52,074 bases of DNA from Candidatus Gastranaerophilales bacterium (GCA_944325565.1 CALVAT010000003.1:1-52074), one strand, 5' to 3'. Positions 1 through 8,097 are shown, counted from the stretch's first letter. Numbers and translations: made by a program. The notes: a model not told the origin generated them from the letters alone.

Positions 1-747
1 CTCGGGCATGATTTGGGACATACTCCATTCGGACACAGCGGAGAAGATGTTCTTAACGAAATAATGGATTCTGGCTTTCGACATGCCGAACACTCAGTTA
101 GAGTGGCCACAATCATTGAGGATCTGAACCTTACTCAAGAAACCCTTGATGGTATTTTGTATCACTCAGGTTCTTTGAAAAAAGAGAGCAAAGCTTTTAC
201 GCTAGAAGGAAAAATTGTAAAATTATCAGATAAAATTGCATACATAAACCACGATATCGATGACGCAATGAGAGCGGGTATTATTAAAGAAAGCGATTTG
301 CCTCAAGATTGCATACAGTACTTTTCTTTAGACAGAAGCGAACGTATTACTAAAATGGTGCTTGATATTGTACAAAATTCAATCGGCAAAGACCATATAT
401 GCATGTCTGAAGATGCCTTCTATCATATTGACAAACTAAGAACCTGGATGTTTAAAAATGTTTATACAAACCCTGTGGCTAAAAAGGAAGAATCAAAAGT
501 TCAGGGTATTGTATACGGATTGTTTAATCATTATGAAGCTTTGTTAAAACAAAAACTCCCTAACCAGAATGAAGAAGAAATAAAAAGGACCGTATGTGAT
601 TACATTTCCGGTATGACTGACCGGTATGCAGTTCAAAAATATAAAGAAATTTACATACCACAGTCAATACAAAATGTTTCAAACGATGATTTTCTCTTTA
701 CTCTCGCTAAGATTAATAATCTGAGTATTCAGCTTTCTGTGTTATAA
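1..747 (+). CDS. dgt: dGTP triphosphohydrolase-like HD-domain protein, 5' truncated
   Basis: The reading frame is already open at base 1, so the N-terminus lies outside the window; 248 residues are visible. The first visible residues are LGHDLGHTPFGHSG, the HD-domain metal-binding signature of dGTPases and related dNTP hydrolases, which release deoxynucleoside and triphosphate. Further HD-family features follow: GFRHAEHSVRV, an LYHSG segment and LEGKIVKLSDKIAYINHDIDDA. In this family the HD residues bind a divalent metal in a cytoplasmic enzyme that shapes dNTP pools. The next gene has its own promoter, so this gene probably ends a separate unit. Family assignment is firm; substrate specificity (dGTP or broad, as in YwfO-like enzymes) cannot be read from the sequence. 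Confidence 0.88.
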   Translation, partial: LGHDLGHTPFGHSGEDVLNEIMDSGFRHAEHSVRVATIIEDLNLTQETLDGILYHSGSLKKESKAFTLEGKIVKLSDKIAYINHDIDDAMRAGIIKESDLPQDCIQYFSLDRSERITKMVLDIVQNSIGKDHICMSEDAFYHIDKLRTWMFKNVYTNPVAKKEESKVQGIVYGLFNHYEALLKQKLPNQNEEEIKRTVCDYISGMTDRYAVQKYKEIYIPQSIQNVSNDDFLFTLAKINNLSIQLSVL

Positions 748-751
748 AATT

Positions 752-780
752 TTGACAACAGTTTTTGTCTAAAATACAAT
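752..780 (+). promoter_or_regulatory. Sigma-70 promoter of the yceD-rpmF-plsX-fab operon
   Basis: A perfect TTGACA (752-757) is followed after 17 bases by TACAAT (775-780). The ATG of the yceD-like gene is at 790, so a usual start point 6-8 bases after the -10 box leaves almost no 5' leader. There is no Shine-Dalgarno sequence before this ATG. This is the clearest promoter in the window and likely drives the fatty-acid operon. Confidence 0.75.
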
Positions 781-789
781 AAGAAAACT

Positions 790-1299
790 ATGAATATTTC
801 TATTGATGACATAAAAAATTCTAAAGACCATTCACTTAAAATCAACTTTGAAAACACAGTAAAAGACCTTTTAACAGAGGGCGTAGTTTCTGCAGAATTA
901 ATTTTTAGTGCATTCGGTTCGTATATTCAGGTTACAGGACAAATTGTTGCAAATGTTAAGCTTGTTTGCGACAGATGTTTAAAAGATTTTGTAAAAAAAA
1001 TAGAAGTTGATGTGGACGAAACTTATATTCTCGGAAGCGCAAAATCCGCCAAAGAAGCGCATTCCGGACAGGAAATTGAACTCAAAGACGGCGATTTTAT
1101 CACAGAACTTTACGGTCAGGATTACATTGATGTTGACGATTTAATTTATCAATCTGTAACATTAAACCTTCCAAATCCGTCTGTTTGTGATATAAATTGT
1201 AATGGAAGCCCTGAAATGGAAAAATATTTAAAAAAGGAAATTTCAGATCCCCGTTTGGAAGTATTTAAAAATTTAAAGATAAAAAAAGAAGGAAAATAG
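790..1299 (+). CDS. yceD: YceD/DUF177 family protein (23S rRNA accumulation)
   Basis: The 169-residue product has the DUF177/YceD layout: an N-terminal beta-rich part, a central CDRCL motif, acidic stretches including DVDDLIYQSV, and a C-terminal CDINCNG pair of cysteines. YceD-family proteins are needed for 23S rRNA accumulation and are usually encoded directly upstream of rpmF, as here, where rpmF starts two bases after the stop. Such proteins are cytoplasmic. The start at 790 is set by the promoter ending at 780 rather than by a ribosome-binding site. Assignment rests on the cysteine pattern, size and neighbour; the exact molecular role of the family is not fully settled. Confidence 0.85.
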   Translation: MNISIDDIKNSKDHSLKINFENTVKDLLTEGVVSAELIFSAFGSYIQVTGQIVANVKLVCDRCLKDFVKKIEVDVDETYILGSAKSAKEAHSGQEIELKDGDFITELYGQDYIDVDDLIYQSVTLNLPNPSVCDINCNGSPEMEKYLKKEISDPRLEVFKNLKIKKEGK

Positions 1300-1301
1300 A
1301 A

Positions 1302-1670
1302 ATGGCAGTACCAAAGAAAAGAACAGGTGCTTCGGCACAGGGACACAGAAGATCAAACTGGAAAGCAACAGTACCAGAAACTACTACTTGCCCTAACTGC
1401 GGCGAATTAGTTTTGACTCATACTGTTTGCACAGCTTGCGGACAATATAAAGGAAAAGTTGTTTCAAGAAAAGCAGAAGGCTTTGTTGAAGATGCAGCAG
1501 TTGCTGCTCCGAAAAAAACAACTAAAAAAGCTCCTGCTAAGAAAACTAAAAAAGCAGAAGTTGCGCAAGATGTTAAAGCAGAAGAAACTAAAGTTGAAGA
1601 AGTAAAAGCGGAAGAAACAACTGAAGTTAAGGCTGAAGAAACTACAGAAGAAAAACCTTCTGAAGAATAA
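1302..1670 (+). CDS. rpmF: 50S ribosomal protein L32 with a long charged C-terminal tail
   Basis: Residues 1-60 are a normal L32: MAVPKKRTGASAQGHRRSNW start and a zinc-ribbon with cysteines 30, 33, 43 and 46. L32 normally ends near residue 57-60. This protein runs on to 122 residues. The tail has a basic block (about 70-84, PKKTTKKAPAKKTKK) and then an acidic block (about 85-122) with KAEET repeated three times. The tail is in frame, has no internal stop and uses the same codons as its surroundings, so it does not look like an error. The gene sits between yceD and plsX, the common bacterial order. L32 identity is certain; the tail has no known function that I can assign. Confidence 0.95.
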   Translation: MAVPKKRTGASAQGHRRSNWKATVPETTTCPNCGELVLTHTVCTACGQYKGKVVSRKAEGFVEDAAVAAPKKTTKKAPAKKTKKAEVAQDVKAEETKVEEVKAEETTEVKAEETTEEKPSEE

Positions 1671-1681
1671 TATGAAATCAA

Positions 1682-1713
1682 AACCGCTGTGTAACAGCGT
1701 TTATACAGCGGTT
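1682..1713 (+). other. Hairpin between rpmF and plsX
   Basis: AACCGCTGT (1682-1690) pairs with ACAGCGGTT (1705-1713) around a 14-base loop. No T-run follows, so it is not a standard intrinsic terminator. It could be a processing or attenuation site that sets the ratio of ribosomal protein to lipid enzymes, or a 3' stabiliser of the yceD-rpmF message. Structure is seen; function is inference. Confidence 0.45.
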
Positions 1714-1767
1714 GTATTCATAAACTAAAATGTCTGAGTCGGAAGTTTGTAGGGAGAAGAGTTTTAT

Positions 1768-2820
1768 ATGACAAGAATAGCTATTGATGCAATGGGCGGA
1801 GATAATGCACCTGATGAAATAGTCAAGGGTGCTCTGTGGGCTGCCTCGGATTATAATGTCGCAATTGAGCTTGTCGGGAAAGAAGACGAGATTCAAAGAG
1901 TTATCAATGACGTAAAACAAAACGGCATCAAAACAAATAATATTAATGCTCCCAAACAAAAGATTGTAGTTGATGTTGACAAACTCGACATAAAAATAAC
2001 ACCAGCTTCTGAAGTTATTGAAATGGGAGAGGCTCCTGGACAGGCAATAAGAAAGAAAAAAGATTCTTCAATTGTTCTTGCGGTAAAAGCGGTCGCAACA
2101 GGTAGTTCTCAGGCAGTTGTTGCAGCTGGCTCAACAGGAGCAGCAATGGCATCAAGTTTATTCGGCTTAGGTCGTTTACCTGGGATTGAAAGACCGGCTA
2201 TTGCAACAACATTACCGACTATGAAAAAGCCGGTTGTTCTTATTGATTCAGGCGCAAACAGTAATTGTACTCCAGAGATGCTTTATCAGTTTGCTATTAT
2301 GGGGTCAGCTTTTTCTAAAAATGTTCTTGGCAGTGAAAATCCGAGAATAGGTGTTTTGAATATCGGTGAAGAAGCCGGCAAAGGTAACGAGTTAGCCCAG
2401 GCTGCTTATAAATTGCTAGAAGAAAACAAAGACGGATTGAATTTTATCGGTAACGTTGAGGGCAAAGAAATTTTCTTAGGCGATTGCGATGTTGTTGTTT
2501 GCGATGGTTTTGTAGGAAACGTTGCTTTAAAAAGCATTGAGGGGGCTTCGTCAATGCTGTTTAAGATGATAATGCAGGAGTTTAAACGCGACCCTATATC
2601 AATGGTAATCGGATTGCTGGCTAAATCGGCAATGAAAAGAATTTTCAAAAGAGTTAATTACGAAGAATTCGGCGGCGCTTTGCTTTTAGGCGTTAAGGGA
2701 ATAACAGTTATCTCTCACGGAAGAAGCATGGCCTATGCGATAAAAAATGCGGTAAGAGTAGCAAAAGAAGCTGTTGAATCGGAAGTAAACAAAAAAATAT
2801 CAGAATTTTACGAGGGATAG
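1768..2820 (+). CDS. plsX: Phosphate acyltransferase PlsX
   Basis: PlsX converts acyl-ACP and phosphate to acyl-phosphate, the donor for the first acylation of glycerol-3-phosphate in membrane lipid synthesis. The 350-residue product is full length and starts with the family signature TRIAIDAMGGDNAPDEIVKG. It also has ASEVIEMGEAPGQAIRKKK, the AAGSTGA loop, LIDSGAN, NIGEEAGKG and the CDGFVGNV segment near the C-terminus. The start at 1768 is preceded by GGGAGAAG. It is followed five bases later by fabH, the widespread plsX-fabH pairing that links initiation of fatty-acid synthesis to phospholipid synthesis. Confidence 0.96.
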   Translation: MTRIAIDAMGGDNAPDEIVKGALWAASDYNVAIELVGKEDEIQRVINDVKQNGIKTNNINAPKQKIVVDVDKLDIKITPASEVIEMGEAPGQAIRKKKDSSIVLAVKAVATGSSQAVVAAGSTGAAMASSLFGLGRLPGIERPAIATTLPTMKKPVVLIDSGANSNCTPEMLYQFAIMGSAFSKNVLGSENPRIGVLNIGEEAGKGNELAQAAYKLLEENKDGLNFIGNVEGKEIFLGDCDVVVCDGFVGNVALKSIEGASSMLFKMIMQEFKRDPISMVIGLLAKSAMKRIFKRVNYEEFGGALLLGVKGITVISHGRSMAYAIKNAVRVAKEAVESEVNKKISEFYEG

Positions 2821-2825
2821 TTTTT

Positions 2826-3833
2826 ATGTCATTAAATTTAATTCCTGTAATGATTGCAGGCGTAGGTTACGGCGTACCGGATACAGTAATAACAAACGAC
2901 GATTTAACAAAACTTGTTGATACAAGTGATGAGTGGATTACAACAAGAACAGGCATTAAAGAGCGCCGAGTTGTTTCCGGTGAAGAAAATGCAGTAACTC
3001 TCGGTATTAAAGCTGCAAAAAATGCTCTGGAAAAAGCAAAAATGGATCCGATGGATATCGACATGATTATTGCAGCAGCTTCGGTTCCTGCGCATCCTTA
3101 TCCTTCTACTGCTTGCGAAATTCAGGCTGCAATAGGCGCAGACAAAGCAGCAGCTTATGATATTACAGCGGCTTGCACAGGCATGATTTATGCAATGAAT
3201 ATTGCAAAAGCCTTTATTTCATCAGGAATTTACAAGAATGTACTGCTTGTTGCAACCGATGCAAACTCTAAATTTATTGACTGGTATGACAGAACAAGCT
3301 GTGTACTATTCGGTGACGGAGCAGGCGCACTTGTTATGAAAGAATCCATAGATGGAGTGGACGACATCATTGCAATGGACATGCATTCAAACGGAAAAGA
3401 CGGCGACTTTATTAAGATGCCGATGAACGGGGAAAATTGCCCGCTTGTTGAGCCCTGCGCCCCTCAAAAACAAAAAATTGTTATGCAGGGCAGAGAGGTC
3501 TACAAGTTTGTTGTTACAACCATGCCTGAATCTATCAGCAATTGTTTAGAAAAAGCAGGCTTGACTCCTGATGATGTTGATTACTTGATTCCGCATCAGG
3601 CTAACTACAGAATTATTGAAGCAATGGCATCAAGATTGAACTACAGCGATGACAAAATTATCGTTAACCTTCAAAAATACGGTAATACATCAGCTGCATC
3701 TATTCCTATAGCGATGGCCGAAGGTATCGAAGAAGGAAAAATAAAATTGCCATGCAAAGCAATATTAAGCGGTTTCGGCGCAGGTTTAACCTGGGGAACA
3801 GTAATTGTAAGGCTTAGAGAAGGCATTGCATAG
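2826..3833 (+). CDS. fabH: 3-oxoacyl-ACP synthase III (KAS III)
   Basis: FabH condenses acetyl-CoA (or another acyl-CoA) with malonyl-ACP to start each fatty-acid chain. The 335-residue product has the complete catalytic triad: Cys117 in DITAACTGM, His257 in LIPHQAN and Asn287 in KYGNTSAAS. It also has the early DEWITTRTGIKERR motif and a C-terminal SGFGAGLTWG glycine-rich loop. It acts in the cytoplasm as part of type II synthesis. It lies five bases after plsX and 12 bases before a small membrane-protein gene. Whether it favours acetyl or branched primers cannot be read here. Confidence 0.96.
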   Translation: MSLNLIPVMIAGVGYGVPDTVITNDDLTKLVDTSDEWITTRTGIKERRVVSGEENAVTLGIKAAKNALEKAKMDPMDIDMIIAAASVPAHPYPSTACEIQAAIGADKAAAYDITAACTGMIYAMNIAKAFISSGIYKNVLLVATDANSKFIDWYDRTSCVLFGDGAGALVMKESIDGVDDIIAMDMHSNGKDGDFIKMPMNGENCPLVEPCAPQKQKIVMQGREVYKFVVTTMPESISNCLEKAGLTPDDVDYLIPHQANYRIIEAMASRLNYSDDKIIVNLQKYGNTSAASIPIAMAEGIEEGKIKLPCKAILSGFGAGLTWGTVIVRLREGIA

Positions 3834-3845
3834 TAAAGGCTCAAT

Positions 3846-4079
3846 ATGGATAAAAAAACAGAACTAAAAGTTAACAATCTTATTCAATTAAGAACAGTGC
3901 TTACAAATACATTAATTGTATTGATAGGGGGAACAGTTGGGCTTCTTTTTGTTGAAGCAAGTGTTTTAAAATACATATTATTGATATTGGGTTGTTTCTA
4001 TATTCTTTTGTTTATTGCTAATTTGAGTAATACAATAAGAGAGGTTAATGGTATTTTATATGGAGAGGAGGACAAATAA
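3846..4079 (+). CDS. Small membrane protein in the fab operon
   Basis: This 77-residue product is not a family I recognise. It has a short polar N-terminus (MDKKTELKVNNLIQLRTVL), two hydrophobic helices at about 19-38 and 41-60, and a charged C-terminal tail. Its genomic position is what supports it: it is co-oriented between fabH (12-base gap) and fabD, in the same operon, and the frame is open at the expected spacing. Small hydrophobic proteins at this spot are not part of the standard plsX-fabH-fabD-fabG set. A role at the membrane side of fatty-acid or phospholipid synthesis is only a guess from position. Confidence 0.6.
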   Translation: MDKKTELKVNNLIQLRTVLTNTLIVLIGGTVGLLFVEASVLKYILLILGCFYILLFIANLSNTIREVNGILYGEEDK

Positions 4080-4082
4080 AAA

Positions 4083-4187
4083 ATGTTAGATATAATATTT
4101 GCAGTGATAATAGGACTGTTAGGTTTGTCCGCAGGGTTTATTTTTCTTAAAAATACCAATATGGATAAAAAAACAGCAAAAAAATAA
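4083..4187 (+). CDS. 34-residue single-helix membrane peptide
   Basis: A short frame starts three bases after the 77-residue gene ends. It encodes 34 residues: one hydrophobic helix (LDIIFAVIIGLLGLSAGFIF, residues 2-21) and a lysine-rich tail ending TAKK. A purine-rich GGAGAGGAGG lies about 8-17 bases before the ATG, inside the end of the preceding gene, and the stop is 22 bases before fabD. Tight spacing, a ribosome-binding site and a positive-inside helix all suggest a translated micro-protein. It could still be chance, since AT-rich DNA readily gives hydrophobic frames; comparison with related genomes would settle it. Confidence 0.45.
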   Translation: MLDIIFAVIIGLLGLSAGFIFLKNTNMDKKTAKK

Positions 4188-4209
4188 AAATTAAGGAGAC
4201 ATATATAAG

Positions 4210-5157
4210 ATGGGAAAAGTTGCATTCGTATTCCCCGGTCAGGGCTCACAGTCCGTAGGTATGGGAAAATCATTGTATGACTGCAGTTCAGCCGCAAAAG
4301 AAATTTTTGAAAAAGCTGACGAAGTTCTTGGCAGAAACATTTCAAAAATGTGTTTTGAAGGCCCTGAAGAAGATTTAAAACAAACAATCAATACTCAGCC
4401 GGCAATACTTGTAACCTCCATTGCAGCGTTGGAAGCTTTACGAGAAAAGACAGATATAAAACCTGATTACGTAGCCGGTCACTCTCTTGGCGAATATGGA
4501 GCATATTACGCTGCAGGAGTTGTTGATTTTGCAACTGCAATGAAATTAATAGACAAACGCGCTACTGAAATGAACAATGCAGCAGAAGCTACTAGAGGAG
4601 CAATGACCGCGGTAATCGGTATGGATAAAGAAAAAATTGTTGATATTATAAGCAGAATCGACGGCATTGTGTCTGTTGCAAACTACAACTCTCCCGCGCA
4701 AATCGTTATTACCGGTGAAGCACAGGCAGTAGAAAAAGCCAATGAAGCTTTAAAAGAAGCTGGAGCAAAAAGAGTTATACCACTTCCTGTTTCTGGAGGT
4801 TTTCACTCTGCTTTGATGAACGCTGCAAGCGTTAAATTTTCTGAGATATTGGACGACTGTGATATCAAAGATGCACAAATTCCTGTATTCACAAATGTTG
4901 ACGCAGAACCTACAACAAGCGCTATAAGATTTAAATCAAAAATGACGGCACAGATTTATTCTTCTGTAATGTGGACACAAACAATTGAAAAAATGGTTCA
5001 AGAAGGAGTGGACACAATTGTTGAAATCGGCCCCGGCAAGGTTTTAGCAGGTTTGTGCAAAAAGATTAATCCGTCATTAAATATTCTTAATATTTATGAT
5101 GAGGAATCATTAAAAATTACAGCAGAATCTTTAAACTCATTAGTTACCGTTAAATAA
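4210..5157 (+). CDS. fabD: Malonyl-CoA:ACP transacylase
   Basis: FabD moves malonyl from CoA to acyl carrier protein, supplying every elongation step. The 315-residue product shows FVFPGQGSQSVGMG at the N-terminus, the nucleophile Ser92 in AGHSLGEYGA and the partner His199 in GGFHSALM, with the late EIGPGKVLAGL motif. Length is normal. AAGGAGAC lies ten bases before the ATG, a good ribosome-binding site. It is followed by fabG eleven bases later, with AAGGAG between them. Confidence 0.96.
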   Translation: MGKVAFVFPGQGSQSVGMGKSLYDCSSAAKEIFEKADEVLGRNISKMCFEGPEEDLKQTINTQPAILVTSIAALEALREKTDIKPDYVAGHSLGEYGAYYAAGVVDFATAMKLIDKRATEMNNAAEATRGAMTAVIGMDKEKIVDIISRIDGIVSVANYNSPAQIVITGEAQAVEKANEALKEAGAKRVIPLPVSGGFHSALMNAASVKFSEILDDCDIKDAQIPVFTNVDAEPTTSAIRFKSKMTAQIYSSVMWTQTIEKMVQEGVDTIVEIGPGKVLAGLCKKINPSLNILNIYDEESLKITAESLNSLVTVK

Positions 5158-5168
5158 GGAGAAATTAT

Positions 5169-5900
5169 ATGTCAGAAGATAAAAAAGTAGCATTGGTTAC
5201 AGGTGCGTCACGTGGTATAGGAAAAGCATGTGCTATAGAACTTGCCAAAGCAGGTTATGATGTTGCTGTTAGTTATGCCGGAAACGAAGAAGCCGCTAAC
5301 AAGACTGTAGCAGAGTTAAAAGACCTTGGAGTAATGGCAAAAGCATACAAATTCGATGTTTCTGATAAAGAAGCCTGCTCAAAAGCTGTTGAAGAAGTTC
5401 TTTCTGACTTCGGAAAGCTTGATGTGCTTGTTAACAACGCAGGTATCACACGTGACGGTTTGTTTATGCGAATGAGCGCAGAAAACTGGGAAGCTGTTAT
5501 CAACACAAACCTCAGCAGTGCGTTTTATATGACAAGCCCCGCCATCAAAACAATGATTAAACAAAGAAGCGGCTGCATCATCAATATGTCAAGCATAGTA
5601 GGCGTTATGGGCAATGCAGGTCAGGCTAATTATTCTGCAGCAAAAGCCGGTTTAATCGGTTTTACAAAATCTCTTGCAAAAGAACTGGGTTCACGTAATA
5701 TCAGAGTTAACGCAGTTGCTCCTGGATTTATTCAAACTGATATGACAAAAGATTTAGATACAGAAAAAATTGCCGAGCATATCCCATTAAAACGCCTCGG
5801 ACAGCCTGAAGATATAGCCAAAGCAGTAAAATTTCTTGCTGAAGATGCCCCCTACATTACAGGGCAGGTAATAGGCGTTGACGGCGGGCTCGTAGTATAG
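5169..5900 (+). CDS. fabG: 3-oxoacyl-ACP reductase
   Basis: FabG reduces 3-oxoacyl-ACP with NADPH in the elongation cycle. The 243-residue SDR protein has the cofactor loop TGASRGIGKA, the NNAG motif, a catalytic serine in NMSSIVG and the Tyr155-x3-Lys159 pair in NYSAAKAG. It ends GVDGGLVV, typical of FabG. Its place directly after fabD separates it from the second SDR of the window at 8525. It is the last gene of the operon: a strong terminator begins 15 bases after the stop, so acpP and fabF, which often follow, must be elsewhere. Confidence 0.95.
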   Translation: MSEDKKVALVTGASRGIGKACAIELAKAGYDVAVSYAGNEEAANKTVAELKDLGVMAKAYKFDVSDKEACSKAVEEVLSDFGKLDVLVNNAGITRDGLFMRMSAENWEAVINTNLSSAFYMTSPAIKTMIKQRSGCIINMSSIVGVMGNAGQANYSAAKAGLIGFTKSLAKELGSRNIRVNAVAPGFIQTDMTKDLDTEKIAEHIPLKRLGQPEDIAKAVKFLAEDAPYITGQVIGVDGGLVV

Positions 5901-5915
5901 TTCATTTTTAGCAAT

Positions 5916-5944
5916 AAAAGAACCCCGAAAACAGGGGTTCTTTT
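5916..5944 (+). terminator. Intrinsic terminator of the fab operon
   Basis: AAAAGAACCCC (5916-5926) pairs perfectly with GGGGTTCTTTT (5934-5944) around a seven-base loop, followed by more T residues. It ends the yceD-to-fabG transcript. Confidence 0.9.
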
Positions 5945-5976
5945 ATTTTAGCAAACTTAGCAAAAGAAAGAATAAT

Positions 5977-7338
5977 ATGACAACAAAAGAAGAATGGATT
6001 CAAAAAGATCTAAAATATGTCTGGCATCCGGATACCCAGATGAAACAATACGAGGATAGTGACTTCAAGCCAGTATTGATAGAACGGGGAGAAGGTATAT
6101 ACCTGTATGATATTGATGGAAATAAATATATTGACGGAGTTTCCTCCTGGTGGGTGAATACCCTCGGGCATTCAAATGAAAAACTCAATAAAGTTCTAAC
6201 ACAACAGGCAGAAAAAATAGAGCATGTTCTTTTAGCTGATTTTACACATATTCCAGCAATAGAACTCGCAGAAAGACTTATTAAACTTTCAGGTGAACCA
6301 TTTTCAAAAGTTTTTTATTCTGACGACGGCTCAACAGCTGTAGAAGTTGCTCTAAAAATGGCTTATCAATACTGGTATCAAAAAGGAAAACCCGAAAAAA
6401 AATATTTTGTCTCAATGACAGAATCATATCACGGAGACACTCTTGGTTCTGTTTCAGTAGGTGGTATAGATATTTATAAAAAAATATTTAATCCTCTTGT
6501 ATTTGAAACATTAAAGGTTTCAGCTCCATATTGTTACAGATGCCCCCAAAACAAAGAGCAATGCAAATGTTCTATTGACTGTATTGCAGAAGTGGAGAGT
6601 CTTTTTAAACACAGACATAATGAAATTGCGGCAATGATTGTAGAGCCACTGGTGCAGGGTGCAGCAGGAATGAGAATGTATCCGCCGCAATATCTTACAA
6701 AGGTGAGAGAATTATGCGACAGATACGATATATTGCTTATTGACGATGAAGTTGCGATGGCATTTGGAAGAACCGGAAAATATTTTGCTTTTGAATATGC
6801 AAACATAAAACCTGATATATTTTGTGTTGCCAAAGGCATTACAGCAGGCTACATACCATTGGCTGCGACTATTACTACGGATAAAATATACAACGCTTTT
6901 TATGATGATTTTTCCACATTAAAAACGTTTTACCACGGTCACAGTTTTACAGGGAACCCGATAGCATGTGCGGTCGCTGTTGAAAACTTAAAAATAATGG
7001 AACAAGAAAATATTATAGAAAATTTAAAACCGAAGATAACAAAATTAAAACAGTGCTTAGAAAAATTTAGGGATCTTGCACATGTCGGAGATATCAGACA
7101 AACCGGAATGATAGGAGCCCTGGAGCTGGTAAAAAATAAAGAAACAAAGGAGCCGTACCAGTTTGAAGATAGAATCGGGCATAATGTTTTTAAAGAGGCA
7201 TTAAAAAACGGTGCACTGCTTCGGCCGATAGGTAATGTAATTTACTTTATGCCTCCATATATTATAAAAAATGAAGAAATTGAAAAACTCACAAAAATAG
7301 CGTATAATGCAATAAAAATAGTTACGGAAAAGAATTGA
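5977..7338 (+). CDS. bioA: Adenosylmethionine-8-amino-7-oxononanoate aminotransferase
   Basis: BioA makes 7,8-diaminononanoate from KAPA in biotin synthesis using PLP. The 453-residue class-III aminotransferase has the BioA-specific GVSSWWVNTLGHSN near residue 50, the YSDDGSTAVEVALKMA cofactor loop, a YHGDTLG segment, LLIDDEVAMAFGRTG and the PLP lysine Lys286 in CVAKGITAG. There is a cysteine-rich insertion at about 188-202 (YRCPQNKEQCKCSIDC). The gene follows the fab terminator, and no other biotin gene is visible nearby. The region before the ATG has only a weak AAAGAAAG. The amino donor (SAM or lysine) cannot be told from this sequence. Confidence 0.93.
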   Translation: MTTKEEWIQKDLKYVWHPDTQMKQYEDSDFKPVLIERGEGIYLYDIDGNKYIDGVSSWWVNTLGHSNEKLNKVLTQQAEKIEHVLLADFTHIPAIELAERLIKLSGEPFSKVFYSDDGSTAVEVALKMAYQYWYQKGKPEKKYFVSMTESYHGDTLGSVSVGGIDIYKKIFNPLVFETLKVSAPYCYRCPQNKEQCKCSIDCIAEVESLFKHRHNEIAAMIVEPLVQGAAGMRMYPPQYLTKVRELCDRYDILLIDDEVAMAFGRTGKYFAFEYANIKPDIFCVAKGITAGYIPLAATITTDKIYNAFYDDFSTLKTFYHGHSFTGNPIACAVAVENLKIMEQENIIENLKPKITKLKQCLEKFRDLAHVGDIRQTGMIGALELVKNKETKEPYQFEDRIGHNVFKEALKNGALLRPIGNVIYFMPPYIIKNEEIEKLTKIAYNAIKIVTEKN

Positions 7339-7345
7339 GGAAAAA

Positions 7346-8035
7346 ATGAATCTAAAAAGAATAAAAGCATTCACGTTGGGAGAACTTCTTACAACACTCA
7401 TGATAATTGGTGTTATAGCTGCATTAACAATACCTTCTATTAACCAGAATACAAACAACAGCGAACTTGCAACAGGCTGTTTAAAAGCTTATTCTATAAT
7501 CTCTCAGGGGATTAATCTAATGAAAGAATCTTACGGGCCTGTAGGATTTGGTACAAAATGGAATAGCAGTGACATATTATGGAAGGGAAAGAGTGGAAAC
7601 TATAAAGAAGGTTTTGTTGCTCAATTTAATACTGTAAAAGTGGATGGTTCCTCAACTGCAAAATGCTATGACGAAGAAATGAAATACCTTAATGGCTCAA
7701 CAGCTTCATCTACAACAGGATACACAATGATTACAACAGATGGTATGTGTATTAATTATGCCACAGGTGGTTGTGATAACAAAGGTATAGCAGACGGAAA
7801 TCCAAGCCCATCTGATAAACATTTAACAAATTGTATGGGACGTTTTTTGGTTGACGTAAACGGAGAAAAAGGTCCTAATGTAATTGGACGCGACATATAT
7901 TTCTTCCTTTTAATCAAAGGTGTAGGTGTATTGCCGGCTGGTAATGACAACAACTCAGCCTCCTGTAAAAAGAACTCTACTGGTGCTGACTGCGCAGCAA
8001 AAGTTATTAATTATAAAAAAATTGACATAAAATAG
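7346..8035 (+). CDS. Type IV prepilin-like protein
   Basis: The 229-residue product starts with a class III leader: MNLKRIKA, cleavage expected before Phe9, then FTLGELLTTLMIIGVIAALT, with Glu13 at mature position +5 and one hydrophobic helix. This is the substrate signature for prepilin peptidase and assembly into type IV pili or a related pseudopilus at the inner membrane. The C-terminal half has paired cysteines and a DVNGEKGPNVIGRD segment, which resembles the calcium-coordinating loop of some pseudopilins. It begins seven bases after bioA with GAGG before the ATG, and ends at a strong terminator. Which pilus or secretion system it serves is not visible. Confidence 0.85.
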   Translation: MNLKRIKAFTLGELLTTLMIIGVIAALTIPSINQNTNNSELATGCLKAYSIISQGINLMKESYGPVGFGTKWNSSDILWKGKSGNYKEGFVAQFNTVKVDGSSTAKCYDEEMKYLNGSTASSTTGYTMITTDGMCINYATGGCDNKGIADGNPSPSDKHLTNCMGRFLVDVNGEKGPNVIGRDIYFFLLIKGVGVLPAGNDNNSASCKKNSTGADCAAKVINYKKIDIK

Positions 8036-8051
8036 AATTTAATAAAAAACT

Positions 8052-8097
8052 AAAATCACCCGCAATATGTAAAGCTATCTTGCGGGTGATTTTTTAT
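8052..8097 (+). terminator. Intrinsic terminator after the prepilin gene
   Basis: ATCACCCGCAA (8055-8065) pairs with TTGCGGGTGAT (8080-8090), flanked by AAA and TTTTTT, with a 14-base loop. It ends the bioA-prepilin transcript. Confidence 0.88.
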
